A stretch of DNA of 64,000 bases from Chinchilla lanigera. Lineage: Eukaryota > Chordata > Mammalia > Rodentia > Chinchillidae. Made by a program: the position numbers and the translations under genes. The notes under the pieces were generated by a model, which saw only the letters and a program-made list of their open reading frames with translations, was not told the origin of the DNA and ran no database searches. Where the stretch lies: NCBI RefSeq assembly GCF_000276665.1, contig NW_004955469.1, positions 11,239,269-11,303,268 on the forward strand. Reading direction: 5' to 3'. Below are positions 17,111 to 30,500 of the stretch, piece by piece; the stretch's first letter is position 1; each line of letters begins with the position of its first letter.

Positions 17111-18980
17111 TTGCTAAAGTGAGTAAAGATAACTGGGGGCCCCTTAGACCTCACCTATGACTACTTGGCTCTGTGTATGGTTGGTTGTGTGGACCCAAGT
17201 ATAGAACTTGGATCATTAATAAACCTCTAGTTTTCCTTTTTTGCCCCTTAACCTCTTTGGTGAGGTCCCTTTATCACAGCTAGAGCTGCTTCTTACTCAG
17301 CGTGGGGGTCTTCCAACAGAAGCAGATATTTTTGGTCCACCATTAAACCTAAACCTTCTTCCAGTAACTGGTACTCCGGATACAGAGGTATCCATTTCTG
17401 CCTTACAGATCCTTCTTTCCAGGTACACAAGCACTAAATGACATCCTGGGGGTGGCTTCTTTGCCTACTTGCACTCCTGACATCCTGCTTTAGTCCCTTG
17501 CTCTACAACGGATCCACCTGGCTCTTTGGGGAGCAGTGAGAGCTTGCTCTTCTCTGCCTCATGACATGGCTGCCCTTTGCAGGCTGTTGCATCTTCTGAG
17601 TCCTCCTTCTATCTTTGGTGCTGCTAGTGGTGGTGAAGTCCCATTTCCATACTCCACAAACCCCTCAGGGCACATCTGCTTTTCCTTTCCCCAAAGCATC
17701 CCAGAGCTCTGTAGATCTCACTGGAAGGATCTCTCCTTTTCTTGGGCCTCCCACCTGAGTTCCACCACTCTGTTTGTTTCTTATGGAGTGATTCTCAGTA
17801 CGCATGTGCATGTTCACAGAATTGTACCACTTTTTAAACAACCATGGGTGAGCATGGACATCCTAACACATCTGTTTCTTGCTTCCTATCAGAGACTGGG
17901 GGAGTGGGGCTGGGTAGGAACATGATCCTTAAACTCAAGACTCCTTAAGACTCCTTTCCCAAGAACCCTGAGCTTCATGATAGGATGGCACATGGGGCTT
18001 GATGTTTTCCAGCTGCATGGTGAGACCTCACATGCAGGCCCTCCAAAAGGGGGTGATGCAAGTTGAGTATTCAGATTGGCAATGTCCCAGGGACCACTGT
18101 GTGGAAATAATGGAAGTCTTTTAACCGAGGTATCTAAGAGAGCGATTAAAAGGGAATTGCAATTATTGAGCCCAGAGGTAAAATTTCAGAACTGGCCCAT
18201 AAATCCTGGTCTGACATGAAATTTAAAACTCCCCAATGGTCTTCAGTGCCATATTAAAAGGGTTTTAATACTAAGAGGTAGAAATAATGAATGATAATCG
18301 GGTATTTTCTGTGGAAACAGAGGCGTCTCTGAGGGCTGGGCTGGTGGGAAACTGTGGGTTACAGCATCCTGGGCTTGTTTTGTACCTCTCACTTCACACG
18401 TGATCAGGCAGGAAGGGGAGGGAACTGGTAGTGGGTATGGAGTGGCAAGCCAGCTGAACCACTGCTCAGTAAACTTTGCCTGAGCTCTGCTGAAAGCCAG
18501 AGGCTCAAACAGTCTATTCCACTCTGGGCCAGTTGTAGGGAGCAGGAGCCTGGCAGAGGGGTGGGCAATGTGTGGTCTGTGGGATTCTCCAGCTCCTGGC
18601 CTCTTCTTGACTTCTGGAGGTCTCACAGCCCTGCGCCCTCTTGGCACGTGTCCTAGTGTGAGCAGACGCTGTGCATGGAGGACTGTGGTCCAGAGGAAGA
18701 ATGATTGAGCCAGAAATCCCTGGCTCAAGAACCAGCTCCTTTCACCAGCTGGATGGCTTTGGCTTAGTCATTTTACCTCTTTGGTCATGGTTCCTCTATT
18801 TTATCAACTTTCTACAAGCCTATTGAAAAGAAGAACTGGCAGAATGAATAGGTGAGTGCTTTGAAGTGCATGTTATGAAATGTGTCTATGGCTTTGGCAT
18901 CTGTTTGTTAGTGTTCCCTTACATGTGGCGATTCTCTTATGGGCTTATTAGAAATCTTTTCTTTTAATATTTGGTGGCCA

Positions 18981-19084
18981 GGGGCTGGGGATTTAGCTCA
19001 GCGGCAAAAGTGCCTGCCTGGCAAGCGCAAGGTCGTGAGTTTGGTTCCCGGTATCGGAGAAAAACCAAAAAAAAAAAAAAAAAA
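18981..19084 (+). mobile_element. ID-type tRNA-derived SINE (young subfamily)
   Basis: Starts ggggctggggatttagctca, then gcggcaaaag, and a B-box region with gagtttggttccc. It ends gagaaaaacc plus an uninterrupted A tail. Identical 12-base duplications, atttggtggcca, lie at 18969-18980 and 19085-19096. Differences from the 53760 copy are mostly at CpG sites. Confidence 0.96.
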
Positions 19085-19096
19085 ATTTGGTGGCCA

Positions 19097-22000
19097 AAAT
19101 ACAGCTAGATGGCTCCTGAGGCTCCTTTCAGCTTCTGGATACTAGGGTGATGGTGGTACTTTGTACTGGTCTGGGCAGCATGGCAAAACTCAGGTTAGTT
19201 CTCCCTAGGACTTGGACTGCACCACCAGCCTCACCTGGAGCATGATGTTTTCAGCTAGGTGCAGCACAGCATCAGTTTATGTTGTCTTGTTGTCATTTCA
19301 CATCCTCCGTCTCTTCATTTCTCTACACACTATCCCAAATCCTTTCTGTATAAGCTGTTATCAAACTAGATTTTTAGTCCTACGGATTGCGGCTCAAAAG
19401 CGGCTGGTTTTCTGACCTAACTGCAGGCCCATGACACTTCCAACAGAAAATTTTCACAACTGTGGTTTCCAGAATATAGATTTTTGTCATTTGTGGTCTT
19501 AGCTCTCCTGCTGAGCTTTGGGTCACCAGCAGACCGGGTCACCTATGAAATACGGCAGTGCAACACATCTTTTAACACTCTGCCTGGAATGCAGACAGTG
19601 CCAACCAAAGGTTAGACTCCCCCTCTACCACCAGCTTGACCACACACTAAAAACACGGAAGAACCAAAGGCAAGGAGCGTTCTTCGGCATTTTCAGTAGA
19701 GGTACACCTTCCAGGTGGACAAGACTTGCTCACTGTGCTGCTTTGTATAAAGTTTTCAATTTGCTAAGCACATACCTATCAAAACATAGAGGAAAACACT
19801 GCCAAAAGAATTGCCTCAGTCAAGACAGTCTACATTCGTCCCACCCCAACCCATTCCCCTTTCTTAATAAGTTCAACTCTATTGAATATGCTTTTGCAGG
19901 GCTTGTTGCCTGTGTGGGTCATCATATTCTTTGGAATCATCACATTTTTCTAAAGGTTCCAAAACCACTTCTGCAGAAACTTGTATACACTGTTACTGGG
20001 GTTGATATATTTAAATTAAAAAAATTTTTGATTGACCCTAAAGTAAACACAATCCTAAAAACAGCACTGAAATCTTTCCATTTAAATCTAAAAATTAAAT
20101 TGTCTATAAAAGAGATCTAATCACATTAGCCCAATTTCCTTCGCAGCAGAGAATATGTAAGTATTTACTCAAATAGAACAGTTTACAGTGCAGATTTCTT
20201 GACATAAAGAATGACTTTAACCAACTAACACTGCCATCCAGCATGAAGAAAACATGCCACATCAGTCTACAGTCAGTGTTCCAGCAGTAGGACAAAGGAA
20301 GTAGAAGATAAGAACACCACCATCAAGGAATTTTTGGCTCTAAAGAATGAAGCATAGTATAAATTAAAAGGCAAAGAAGCCCAAAGCTTATATAAGCAAT
20401 TTCAGTGATTCCAACAAACACTTATTAAATGTAGTGAGTGCCAGGCATTGTGGTAGGTACTGGATGGATGCTTGGACCCAATTCCTGCCCTGGAGAAAAC
20501 TTATATTCAAGAATTTTCACCTTCAGGCCATCTCTGCATGTGCAGAACATTCAAAGTCAAGGAGAGCTTAGTCCAGCATGGGACTGGCTTAATTAATCAG
20601 GGGAAAGCAGAAACTGAAGAAAGTAGAGGCAAAGAAACACATTTCAGACAGTTACCATGGCATGAGAAAAAGCAGCACTGAAGTCCTTCCACCCAGCTCC
20701 AGGGATGAGGGGTGCGAATTTCTTGACATGGTAGCAGGGAAGTGGGTATGTGTGTTTGGGATCCTACCATACAACTGCTCTAGATTTTTAAAGTTTGAGT
20801 GCCCTATATAGAGACAATGGTAAAACTGTTGAAAAGAAAGTACTTCAAGTTTAAAAGAAAGAGATAATGTTAGGGGCCAAGGAATCCATTTCAAAGTAAG
20901 ACTTTCTTTTGGACAGTGTCCCTTTAAATGATGTGACTCTAGAGATTTTCCTCACTAAGCAGCTGCCACCCTACACAATAATTAGCCAGCGGTACATTTT
21001 CTTTGTTGTTCATTAAAGATTAATGAAAGGCAGAGCTTAAGGCTCAGTTAGATGGAGAAACCTTGAAGGGGTCATTTGAACCTTTCATATCTGTTCCTTT
21101 CGGAAAGTCTGATGAGCAGATTTTCAAAACAAGAGCAGCCGTCTGCCTTCTAACCTACAATATGTCTTTGGTGGAAACGAAGACATTTGTGGCATGCTGT
21201 CTTCCACCATCAGCTGAAGTGCACATGCCTGAAAGGAGGCAGAACAGCTGCTTGGAGCTCTGTGGTGCATGCTTCATGCTGGGGTGATGGGCATTTTCAG
21301 TAGAGTGTGTCTTCCTGCTTTGTGCTGAGTCCCAAAGGTACCATCAGGTAGAAATATTAGGTATCCAGGCACCATTGTGCAAACACAGCAAGTTCTGGCC
21401 AATTTGGAGGCAAGACTTCTTTTACCTATTTGTTTTGTTCTAACTGTTAGATTTTTGCTAGTTCTCCACCCTGCAGACAGCCACACTGGGAGAGGCAGAA
21501 AGGTGATAGAGAAAGTTTACTTAATAAAGACAGAAAAAAAAGGAAACCAATGGAAGTTTAAATACTTTTAGTTACAAATAGACAGCTGAAATAATGATGA
21601 CAGCAATGATAAAGAAGACGCGGAAATAATTAATGCTTTGCTGAAACTTAGTAGGCTTGGACTTTTAAGATTAGCTCACACGATAGATTCAGGCTGATTT
21701 AGATCTTGCTACTCAGAATGATGCCTGGTTTAGTCCATTTTTTGACTCTTTTTTCTCTTTCTTTTTTTCCCCCCTCTCTGTTTTTGGCACCTTTTAGCAT
21801 TTTTACAGTGCCAAATACCCAGAGGAGCTCAAAAGCCATTAATAGATGATAGTGATGATGCCAATAATCAGAGCTAAGAGCTTTGATTGTATTATAAGCA
21901 AAACATTTGAATAATTGCACAACCCACAAGGCTCAGAGTGACATTTTTCTATCCCTATCACTGATGAGCATGACCTTGGGACAAGTCAAGCTTACTATTC

Positions 22001-22680
22001 CTCTGGGGGTGCAATGCTGGAAAGACTGAGGCATCATCTGTAGAAAAGGGCAAAGGAACACATCATTCCACTGAATCTGCCACCACATGTCTCCCCTAAT
22101 CTTCCTTAGGGATTCTGACATCCCAAACCTCTCCATTTCTATTCCTTCCTTCTGGATATCCTTTGCATAAGGACTCCTTAGAATTTGAGATAGAATAAAA
22201 AACTATGAGGCTATGTGTTGAATTATTAACAGCCTGTCTTCAAGTTTCCCTTCAGTGAACAAAGGTTCCTCATGAGCTCAGAGGTCTCATGCCAGTGAGT
22301 ACAAATTCACCAATCACTAGCGGTACCTGTGCTCCTTTGCAGGGGCTGTGTATAACTGAGAAGGTACTCAATTCATGGTGTGTCTGTATCAGGAAGTTAA
22401 AACAATCAGAATTTTCAGGAGAAATTTTGCTTGAATTTGCAGGTAGAACTTCCTGTTCCCCATCCCATGACACACGACTGAATCTGTCCAAGAATTAGCT
22501 GATCTTTCTAGCAAAACATCTGTTTTTGTAAGTAAAGTCCATGTACTTCTCTTATAGTCCACCCTCAATCCTGTGAAGGTAGAGATGTCCCTCACCTCCC
22601 CAGCAACTGTGCCACCTGTCTGGAATTCATTCCTTCCAGATCTGAGGCAGCTCTTTATCCTTTTAAATAAACCTATGAAT
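19097..22680. other. Intronic stretch without recognisable gene
   Basis: Includes the longest open frame in the window (19518-20120 plus, 200 codons), which matches no family I know, has no visible splice or retrocopy context, and lies in ordinary AT-rich sequence. A MIR-like piece lies near 20.4 kb. The segment 21560-21930 is repeat-free and AT-rich. Confidence 0.5.
20405..20510 (-). repeat. MIR or L2-type fragment
   Basis: caacaaacacttattaaat followed by gtgccaggcattgtggtag is the reverse of the common MIR/L2 tail. Confidence 0.6.
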
Positions 22681-22693
22681 TAAATTTGTCTTC

Positions 22694-22782
22694 GGGGCTG
22701 GGAATATAGCTCAGTGGCACAAGTGCCTGCCTGGCAAGCACAAGGTCCTGAGTTTGATTCCCAGTGCCATAAAAAAAGGGAA
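22694..22782 (+). mobile_element. ID-type tRNA-derived SINE (older subfamily)
   Basis: Starts ggggctgggaatatagctca, has gtggcacaag and a B box gagtttgattccc, and ends ccagtgccat plus a short A-rich tail. The flanking 13-base duplications (22681-22693 and 22783-22795) differ at one base. Confidence 0.95.
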
Positions 22783-22869
22783 TAAATTTGTTTTCAGTGG
22801 ATGAGATGTGCAACATCCAGATGAAGAATTCAAGAGACCTGAGATTCTAATTCCAGCTTTGATGCTATT

Positions 22870-23065
22870 GACAGCTAATATTCACTGAACTCTTACTAAA
22901 TGACAGACTTGTATTAAGTACTCCATAGTCATTATTACATTTAACGATGAGGTTTGCTAAATATGATGAGAAGACAGAACTTCAGAAAAATTAAGTGACT
23001 TACTCAAGGTCACACATTTAATAACAAATATGGAACCTGAACTTAAGATCTAGTCTGTCTAATTT
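22870..23065 (-). repeat. MIR SINE fragment
   Basis: Reverse-oriented MIR: ttcactgaactcttactaaa, gatgaggtttgctaaa, then taagtgacttactcaaggtc. Confidence 0.75.
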
Positions 23066-24957
23066 CAAATCATTCTCACCCATTACCTTGTACTGTCTCC
23101 TAATCCACAAGGAACTCAGCAAAACTTTTTTGATCTCTGGACTATCTTTATATGCAAAATCAAAAAATAGGTCTAGGATTTGCCTTGGTCTCTTCATTTC
23201 TCATATGCTGTGAACCAATACTTCATACATCCTTTGACCCAGGAACATTTTCAGCCCTCACTGTCAGGGCTGAGCCCTCTTTCTCCTGAATCACAATATT
23301 TCTCCATGTGTCATGTTGTGCTGGCCATTGTGTCACCTGGAAACTCCTCCATGTGACCTTCTAGATGAGTGTGGGCCTGAGATAGGAAATGAGACAAATA
23401 AAGGCCATTTCCCAAGAAGTGTGGTTTTAAAAACCAAGAAGTCCCAGGGGGCCCTCAGGATTAGAGGCAGAGAAAGATACATCACCAAGGTCAAAGGATA
23501 GAGAGTGAGGCTATAGGATGGCACCCAGGAAGATTCCTGAAGGCAAAAGTACTCATGGCAAGATCTTTCTATAGGGTCTGTGTGGAGTTCAGGATAGGAA
23601 TACACCAGGAAGGGCAACAGCCCATATAAAACTCAGGATATATGCCACTGGGTAAGGAGCATATAACACATCTCCACCAGGCCCTTTGGGAGAAATTACC
23701 CCTACCAGTCACCTTGAACTAATTGGCTCATCCTTAATGCAGAGTCTGGGATTCCCAAGGGATACAAATGCACATTATAGGGACTCATAAAATATCCTTT
23801 TCTCTTTCAAGAGAGACTTGCACCAATACTTTGATTTGAAAATATTTTTAATCCATTATACTCACTAATGACCTTTTGCAGGACATTTCATCTTTCTGGA
23901 ATAGTTCTGCATCTTTTTTAGTGGGAAGGATTAGGAAGATGAGAAATTTTAGTTCTATGAATTTCAGACTGGGAAGGGAGGCATTTTGGAGGCTGACGGA
24001 CCTTTCTGAGATTGCTGCCCCAACTGATGGCCTCAAGGTCACCAATCTGGAGCTTGAGAATGTTCAGTTAGAAAACAAAATCAAGAAAAGGGCAGGACTT
24101 GCTAATTTTTCTCTGGAATGTAATTGCCCAGGGAGAAGGAACATATGAACATTTATATCAAGACACTGATTTATTTCTGTGGTTTCCATATCACAGCTCA
24201 CACTTCTTTCTGAAGAAAAGAAAAAACAGGGGCATGTTTTGTTGTAGTCTGCATTCTGGAGACAATGGTGATGCCATCTGATCAATGAACAATAATAGAA
24301 GTGAAGGAGAAACATAGATAAGCAGAGCTGATAATAGGATACCCAGGCAAGCCCATGTTTATTCTTGTCTCTTTTGAAACACACAACTGATCCTTTTTCC
24401 TGTCCTCAATGTATACTTCACTATTATCCAGACAGGTAAGAGGAAGGTCACCTTTCAATTTACATGCCCAGGAGGGGTGTTCTCTACGACTCTCTGACCT
24501 TGTGTCTCCTCTACTGTCTGTGTAGAGAGCTCGTCCACTCACAAGGGCTCAATGCTACTTTCTGTGGGGTTGACTCTCAGATCTGCTCCAGCCCTCATGG
24601 ATAGTTCACCTGGGCCATCAGCAGTACATACTTTTGCCCTGCTTGGGACTGTTTCTACCTGGATGCTGTCCATCACACATCACACGAAGTTCCCTGCAAT
24701 CATTCCGCCAGTTCTTCATTTATTACTCTTTTTTTTCTGGAAGGGAGGAAACAATACACCAGATCTGGACTTCCTTGAACTTTAATCAGAGAAAATGACT
24801 CTGGACCTCTAGCTTGCTAAGGGGCCAATGGCTCCCTCTAAAGCCTTATCTTCTTCTCTGATGACTTGGACCCATGGTCCAACATTTTTGTTAAATTTTG
24901 CTAAGACTCTTACCTGTGACCTTGTTACCTCCCATGTAGGGAGGCCTAGTGGGCCTC

Positions 24958-25356
24958 TGTCTTGGTTACTTTTCTCTCGTTGCTGAGACAAAATACCCAA
25001 TGCCAAAAATGAAGGAAGGAAAGGTTTATTTAGCTTACAGTTTGTGGAGGTTTCAGTCCATACTTGGCTGGCTCCGAGGCAGAAGGCAGCAAAGCAACAA
25101 GAGCAAAGGGGGGAAACGACAGCCGAACCGCAAAGCAGCCAGAGCAAAAAGGAGGAATGGCGGCAAGCAGCTTCTTTCCCTGCCTTACTTTGTAAATAGG
25201 CTACCCCCACCTAAGGGGCGTGTAGCTCTCACATAATCTTTGCCCTCCTCTTCCACGGGCTCAGGATGTATACAAAGTAAGTACTCTGGCTTCCTGCTAA
25301 GTTACTTAGCCAAACCTCTAGACTCCCCAAATTGACACAATGTATCAGCCATAACA
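24958..25356 (-). mobile_element. Complete solo LTR, MaLR class (ORR1/MT-like)
   Basis: On the minus strand it starts tgttatggctgatacatt and ends agtaaccaagaca. A perfect 5-base duplication, gcctc, flanks it (24953-24957 and 25357-25361), as expected for ERVL/MaLR integration. Open frames on both strands at 24809-25236 lie largely inside this LTR and are not genes. Confidence 0.95.
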
Positions 25357-25669
25357 GCCTCCCTCTTGACTGCCTGCTCTACTGGGACCTTTGATCTGTT
25401 TTGCTTTTTGAACTTGAGGTAGTTGTGCCCACTCTCAGAACTGGCTTCTCTGGCTTGTCTTCACTGTGTGCTCTGTTGGCTGTTTATTTATTTTCTGATT
25501 GACCTTAACCCAGGTCAGCCCTAGTCTCCCAACTCTACTCTTTTCTTAAAACTTTATTTCAATCATATGGACCATAAAAAATATGTCCAACTTTCTCAGA
25601 GGAGAATATAACTATCTTTCCATGTAAACTGATAAGTTGAATTATATAATTCTCTTACAACTCTGAAAT

Positions 25670-25815
25670 GCTATGAATTAAAGACACTGGAAGGTCATTT
25701 AGTTAAACTCTTTCTTTTGAGAGATGAGAAACAGACTTAGGATGATAAAGGAACTTGACAGCCCGGGGACAGAGCCAGGACTAGAATTTAGGTCTTTTGA
25801 GTCTTGAATCTCACC
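25670..25815 (-). repeat. MIR-type SINE fragment
   Basis: Reverse-oriented pattern: gagagatgagaaacagactt, then ggaacttgacagccc, then gagccaggactaga. Confidence 0.6.
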
Positions 25816-26299
25816 AAAAGGCTCTGTCTGCTTTTGCCATTGCCCTCTTTCTTTGCAAGTAGGTCTTAGTTCAGTTCCCCTGGCCATATTTTATATGGTT
25901 GCTTATTAGACACTAGGAAAATAAAAGACACTAGTTACCAGGTCGTTTCTTGTTTAGCAGCTTCAAGATGACATTGGGAATGTGCAGCCCACTTATAAGA
26001 ACAAACTGTTTTCAAGGACATGAGCAGACTGAGTGTTTGTGCGCTAGTGGCACCACTAATTACAAATAAGTCCTGTCTATTTATTAAAGTAGGGCCCTTC
26101 CAGACATTTCCTGAATGCAAATGATCCTTCACCACAATTAGGGTAAATTAGCAAGGTTTTATTGAACTAATGAGACAATGTTTGTTAGACTTGTCTTTAT
26201 GTTTTCCAGGCTGTTTTGAGACAAGAGTCTATAATTGGGATCCTCAAAGTGCCAGAGTCAAGGAAGACTGCACAAGAACAGAGGTTATCAAAACTTCTA

Positions 26300-26410
26300 G
26301 TCACTCCGGAGAGTGCAGCCTCCAGGATACACATGCATGTGTGGATACACAGGACATGTGCCCATACACATATGCACCTATATGCAGACACTGCCCATGC
26401 TTGCATAATA
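26300..26410. repeat. CA/TG-rich low-complexity stretch
   Basis: Alternating purine-pyrimidine words (acacatgcatgtgtgg, cccatacacatatgcac) without a strict repeat unit. The three overlapping open frames here (26170-26448) come from this composition. Confidence 0.7.
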
Positions 26411-26584
26411 CGCATAAAATAAAACCACATACTTCCATTCACAGTTGAGCTTCCCCTTGTCTCACTAACAAGTGATTATCCAGAATTTCATAGTCTGAAA
26501 TCTTGCCTGATTTATGAGGGAGAATATGAATAAAGAAAAATTAGTATCAAGCAGCCTTTATTGTAAACCAGTCTATTACTACAA

Positions 26585-26720
26585 GTTAGCAACCTTCATC
26601 ACAGCCTTCCAAGGTAGGAATTATCTCCATCCCATAGAGGAAGACATGGACACTGGGAGTGATTCAAAATACATGGTTGGTAAGATGAGTTGGCATTCAA
26701 TCCCTTTGTTTTTCCCCTAT
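26585..26720 (-). repeat. MIR SINE fragment
   Basis: Reverse-oriented MIR pattern: aaggtaggaattatctccat, ccatagaggaagacatgg, then a degenerate 3' block. Confidence 0.55.
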
Positions 26721-26990
26721 GCCCTGAAGGCATATTTTTATCCCCCTTCCAGTTTCTTCAGCTGACTCTCTATTTGGACACCTAGCCAAGTATTCTTTCC
26801 TCAAGAAACTCCTTACCATTTGAGATAAGGTGGAGTTTAAGCTTAGGTTACTAGCATTTCTCTGGTCCCCAACCTGATCTGTTTGATCTTTCAGTCTCTG
26901 TTCCTGCAGCTCTATAGGAGGGAGTGGGCAAAGAGCTGCTTTAGCTTGGGAATAGACAGGATCCCCAATCAGAACCACTGTTTCAAGGGC

Positions 26991-27570
26991 TGTGATAGTT
27001 AATTTTATGTGTCGACTTGACTGGGCTAGGTGATACCAAATAGTTGGTAAAATATTTCTAGTCTGTCCATGAGTGTTTTCTTGAAATGATCGCCATTAAT
27101 GCACACATTATTCAGGATTACTAATTTATCCAGTGAAGATCCAGTTTTATCAGTGTGGGCAGACAACATCCAATCCATTGAAAGCTTGAATAGAACAAAA
27201 AAGTGGAAGAAAGATAGATTCTCTCTCTTCCTGAAGTGGGATGTCCATCTTCTTCTACTCCTAAACTCAGGAGCTCTGGCTTCTTGGTCTTTGGACTCTA
27301 GGGCCAGCAGTAACTCCACCCTCCATTTCCCACGGTGATCCTCAGGCTTAGAGCCTTGGACCAGGGGTTGTACCACTGGTTCTCAGGGCTTCAAACCCTA
27401 ACCAAGTTGTATCATGGGCCTTCCTGGTTCTACAACTTGCAGATGGCATATCATGGACCTTCCTGATCTCCATAATCTGATTAGCTAATTTTTGTAATAA
27501 GTTTCCTTTAAAAAATACTTATCTACCTATTCTATTGGTTCTTTTCTCCTGGAGAACTTTGACTAATACA
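26991..27570 (+). mobile_element. ERVL solo LTR, MLT2-type
   Basis: Starts tgtgatagttaattttatgt then gtcgacttgactgggc, and ends gagaactttgactaataca. These are the two most recognisable ends of the MLT2 (ERV-L) LTRs, and length (580) fits. Flanking 5-base strings agggc and aggac differ at one base and are the probable target duplication. Confidence 0.92.
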
Positions 27571-30500
27571 AGGACACATAACTTAAAGTGCAGATCAGGA
27601 GGGCCTAGAAGGTAGGTTAGGCACAGAATCGTCCCCGTGGGCATTCCTAATCTCATGCTGGTACATGGATCCAAAAAGAATGGGGTCAGGAAATGACACT
27701 CCAACTTATAGAGGAGGCTTTTTGTAGTTATTTCTTTCTAATTAGCACCTCATTCATAATTTGAAATACGAGGAAATTTCCTTTTAGGTTCTAGAAATAC
27801 CAAATATGGCCAGGGCTTCAGAAATCTAATTTTGACTTTTCTAGAATTTTAAAGATTGAGCATGATTAACAGACTATATGGCTACAAAAATAATTAAAGG
27901 AAGTGAAGGCTTTTAGAGACCACAGATTTTTGGTGATAAGTCAGGAAGTATAAAAAAATCCACTTTGGTGGTTCTGATAGAAAGAAAACACTGTTCTTAT
28001 AAGTAATAAGTAGTGGCTTTTCCTTTACTGACTGGTTTTATTTAGTCCTGTAACAATATGTGTAAGTCATACAGAGCTAGGTATCCTACTCTGTAACCTC
28101 CGAGGACTAAATCAACTCATCAGTTTACAAACATTCTCCCTAACCAGAAAGCAGGAACCAGAATATGCAGACCATGGATCCAAGTTTTTACGGTCTGCTC
28201 TCTGAAAATATTTTTGTAGCCAAGGAAGCTAGAGGAAAATAAAACAAAATTAATGCCATTTTATCTTTCTTTTTAAACTATACTAAGAGGTGAGTTTCTT
28301 TGCTTTGAGGAACATAAGAAAGTAGAGATGGATGATTAGGGGAAAACATGTCCAGAATTAATGAATTAATTTGTTGATCACATATTCACTTATATATTTA
28401 TTTACCACTTAAAAACCATTTTTAAAGTGTGTGCAATATGCAAAGCTGTGGGCTTTGTAGTTGAGAGGGAAAGACAAAAACACATGGTCTCTGCTTTCAA
28501 TAACATATTTTATTGGGGAAGGAAAACGTTTACTCATATGATACAGGGAGTTCCCAAGCAGGTGTTATCAATAAAGCACTCATGGTCCTGGAGCATAGTT
28601 TGGAATGGGACAGGCAGAGGTGAGGGCCTCGGAGGTGGAGAAAGAAACCTGAGGAACAGCTGCAGAAGTGGAAAGGCGTGACAGTGTGAAGACTGGCTGA
28701 AAATGCTGAGTGAGCCTCCCTGGCTGGAGTGAGAGCTCATAGAGCAGATTATTATGCCTCAAGCAGAGGATGGTTCATTGTTTGTAAAGGGTCTTAACCA
28801 CTCTATGAAGGAGTCTGGTTTTCATTCGAGGGTCAGCAGGAAGCTTGTGAAGGTATCTCATTGGGAAAGTTACATACATAAAGTTGTCTATGGAAAAAAT
28901 GCTTTGGCATTAGCAGTAACAACAATATTGAATGATAAAAGAACTGTGAAGAATGGCCACAGATCTGAATTGGTAAGCTATTGCGGGTGTCAAATGTTGA
29001 AGGGAGATCTGAACAAGGGCGCTGAGAATTTCACTAGAAAGGGAGGACCCCACCTGAAATGCTTCCAGCTAAATTACTAAGGAACAATAATTAAGGTCAG
29101 ACCTGCCCCAGCTTCTGTAATCTAGAGACCAAAGGTAGTGAATACACAAAACTGAAGACATCTTAGGCAAATATTTACTGGTATCTTCAGGCTTTAGAAG
29201 CTGCTGAGAATTGGTCAGAAAAATACGTGAGTGCCCAGAAGCATCCATTTTCACCCTGATAGAGCTGCTCCCAGGTTTACTACCATCCTTATTCAATAGT
29301 CATTCTCATTTGAGGACTGCATTCCAGTAGGAGACGGTTTTTCTTTCCACCCTTCTTTATCTCAGACCTTGGAAACCGAGGTCTCCTAAACATAGCTGGT
29401 TCAGAGGAGGGAAAAATTCTTTCCTGCTTAACATTCTGCGGAAGGCACTGGCAAATCTCCGAAGTCAATCATCATGAATGAAGCCATTTAAGAGTAAGGC
29501 CCGAGACTCCTCTGTGCGGTTGAATAACCAGGCAGAGTGAATCGCTGGCAGAGGAGACTGCGGGCGACTTTCTTTCTGCTTTGTCACCCTTTATGACCTG
29601 CCTTACAGTCCCAGTGCCCTTCGTGGAAACATCTTGCTTTGCAAAAAGAAACAGATAATAACTGCGGAGAGTAGAAATGCTATCCCTGCAGCCTGTTATT
29701 TAAAAAGTCTGGAGAAATGGAATGCTGGGGAGACCACACTTTTACACCCTGTACTTGCTCCTATGCTTTGAACAACACACCCAGAACTGCAGCAGATGCC
29801 ACAGATGCTTTATGGAGGCTGCATCCATCCTCAGTCATAGAATATGATAGGGAAAGCGATGGTTGAGGGGCTGTTGGAGGCCCACGACCCCTTGGCCTCC
29901 ATACTACTAGCTTCTGTTCAGCCCAAGGCAGCCACAGCAGAACAGCTCTGTTGGTTCCATCTGTCCTGGCTTCCAAAGGGGAGACTGGCTCCGATCCAGT
30001 GGCAATGGGCATCTTCTGCTGGCACTGGAAGCTGCAGCCCCATCAACCCAGAGGTCAGTGCAGCAATGAGATGAAAAGCTGTACAGATTAGTGCAGGCAG
30101 GAGGCCACTGTTTGTGAACCTGCTTTTAGCTCACATGTGTGTATGCCTGAATGTGCAAAGCAGTGCTGAGTGTTGACTTGAGTGATGAGAGTCCTGCATG
30201 TAATTTCAGCTTCACCACGGAGGCACTAGCACAATGTGTATGTATTTGTCTTATGTTTGTTGAACACTTATCATATGTCAGGAAGAATGCTGGTAGCTGT
30301 GACTATTAAGAGAAATGGGACCCATAGCCACCAGCATACTCCCTGTGAACATTAAGAGGAGTGGGACCCTCCAAACACACTTGGAGAGGAGGAAACCCAT
30401 TCGATTTCCCTGAACCTGTTTCTTTAAAAAATGTGGACATGAACATTGTTTCTAAGACCCCTTTCCATTCTAGCAATCCATTATCCTGTGAGTGGCCTCT

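Larger units (their letters stand above)
14471..18968. other. Intronic stretch without recognisable gene
   Basis: Contains MIR pieces and unique sequence. Open frames of 110-161 codons (16577-16909 minus, 17536-17925 plus, 18243-18728 minus) have no recognisable domains. The segment around 17150-17240 ends aataaacctctag before a T-rich run and could be a decayed LTR end; I cannot classify it. Confidence 0.5.

Noticed and set aside
17150..17445. Possible decayed LTR end or exon ending aataaacctctag
   Set aside because: No matching start motif or target duplication found, and no family recognised; left unclassified.
18243..18728. 161-codon open frame on minus
   Set aside because: Same strand as ALK but no ALK similarity, no domain and no matching splice sites.
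18981..19060. tRNA-like A and B boxes suggesting a tRNA gene
   Set aside because: Multiple copies with A tails and target duplications show these are ID-type SINEs, not tRNA genes.
19518..20120. 200-codon open frame on plus, the longest in the window
   Set aside because: No recognisable domain, no upstream splice site or retrocopy features, K/L/H-rich composition following AT-rich DNA. One frame of this length is not surprising among thousands of frames in 64 kb.
24809..25236. Overlapping 133- and 95-codon frames
   Set aside because: They lie mostly within the solo MaLR LTR at 24958-25356; similarity to the frame at 386-607 reflects shared LTR sequence, not a gene family.
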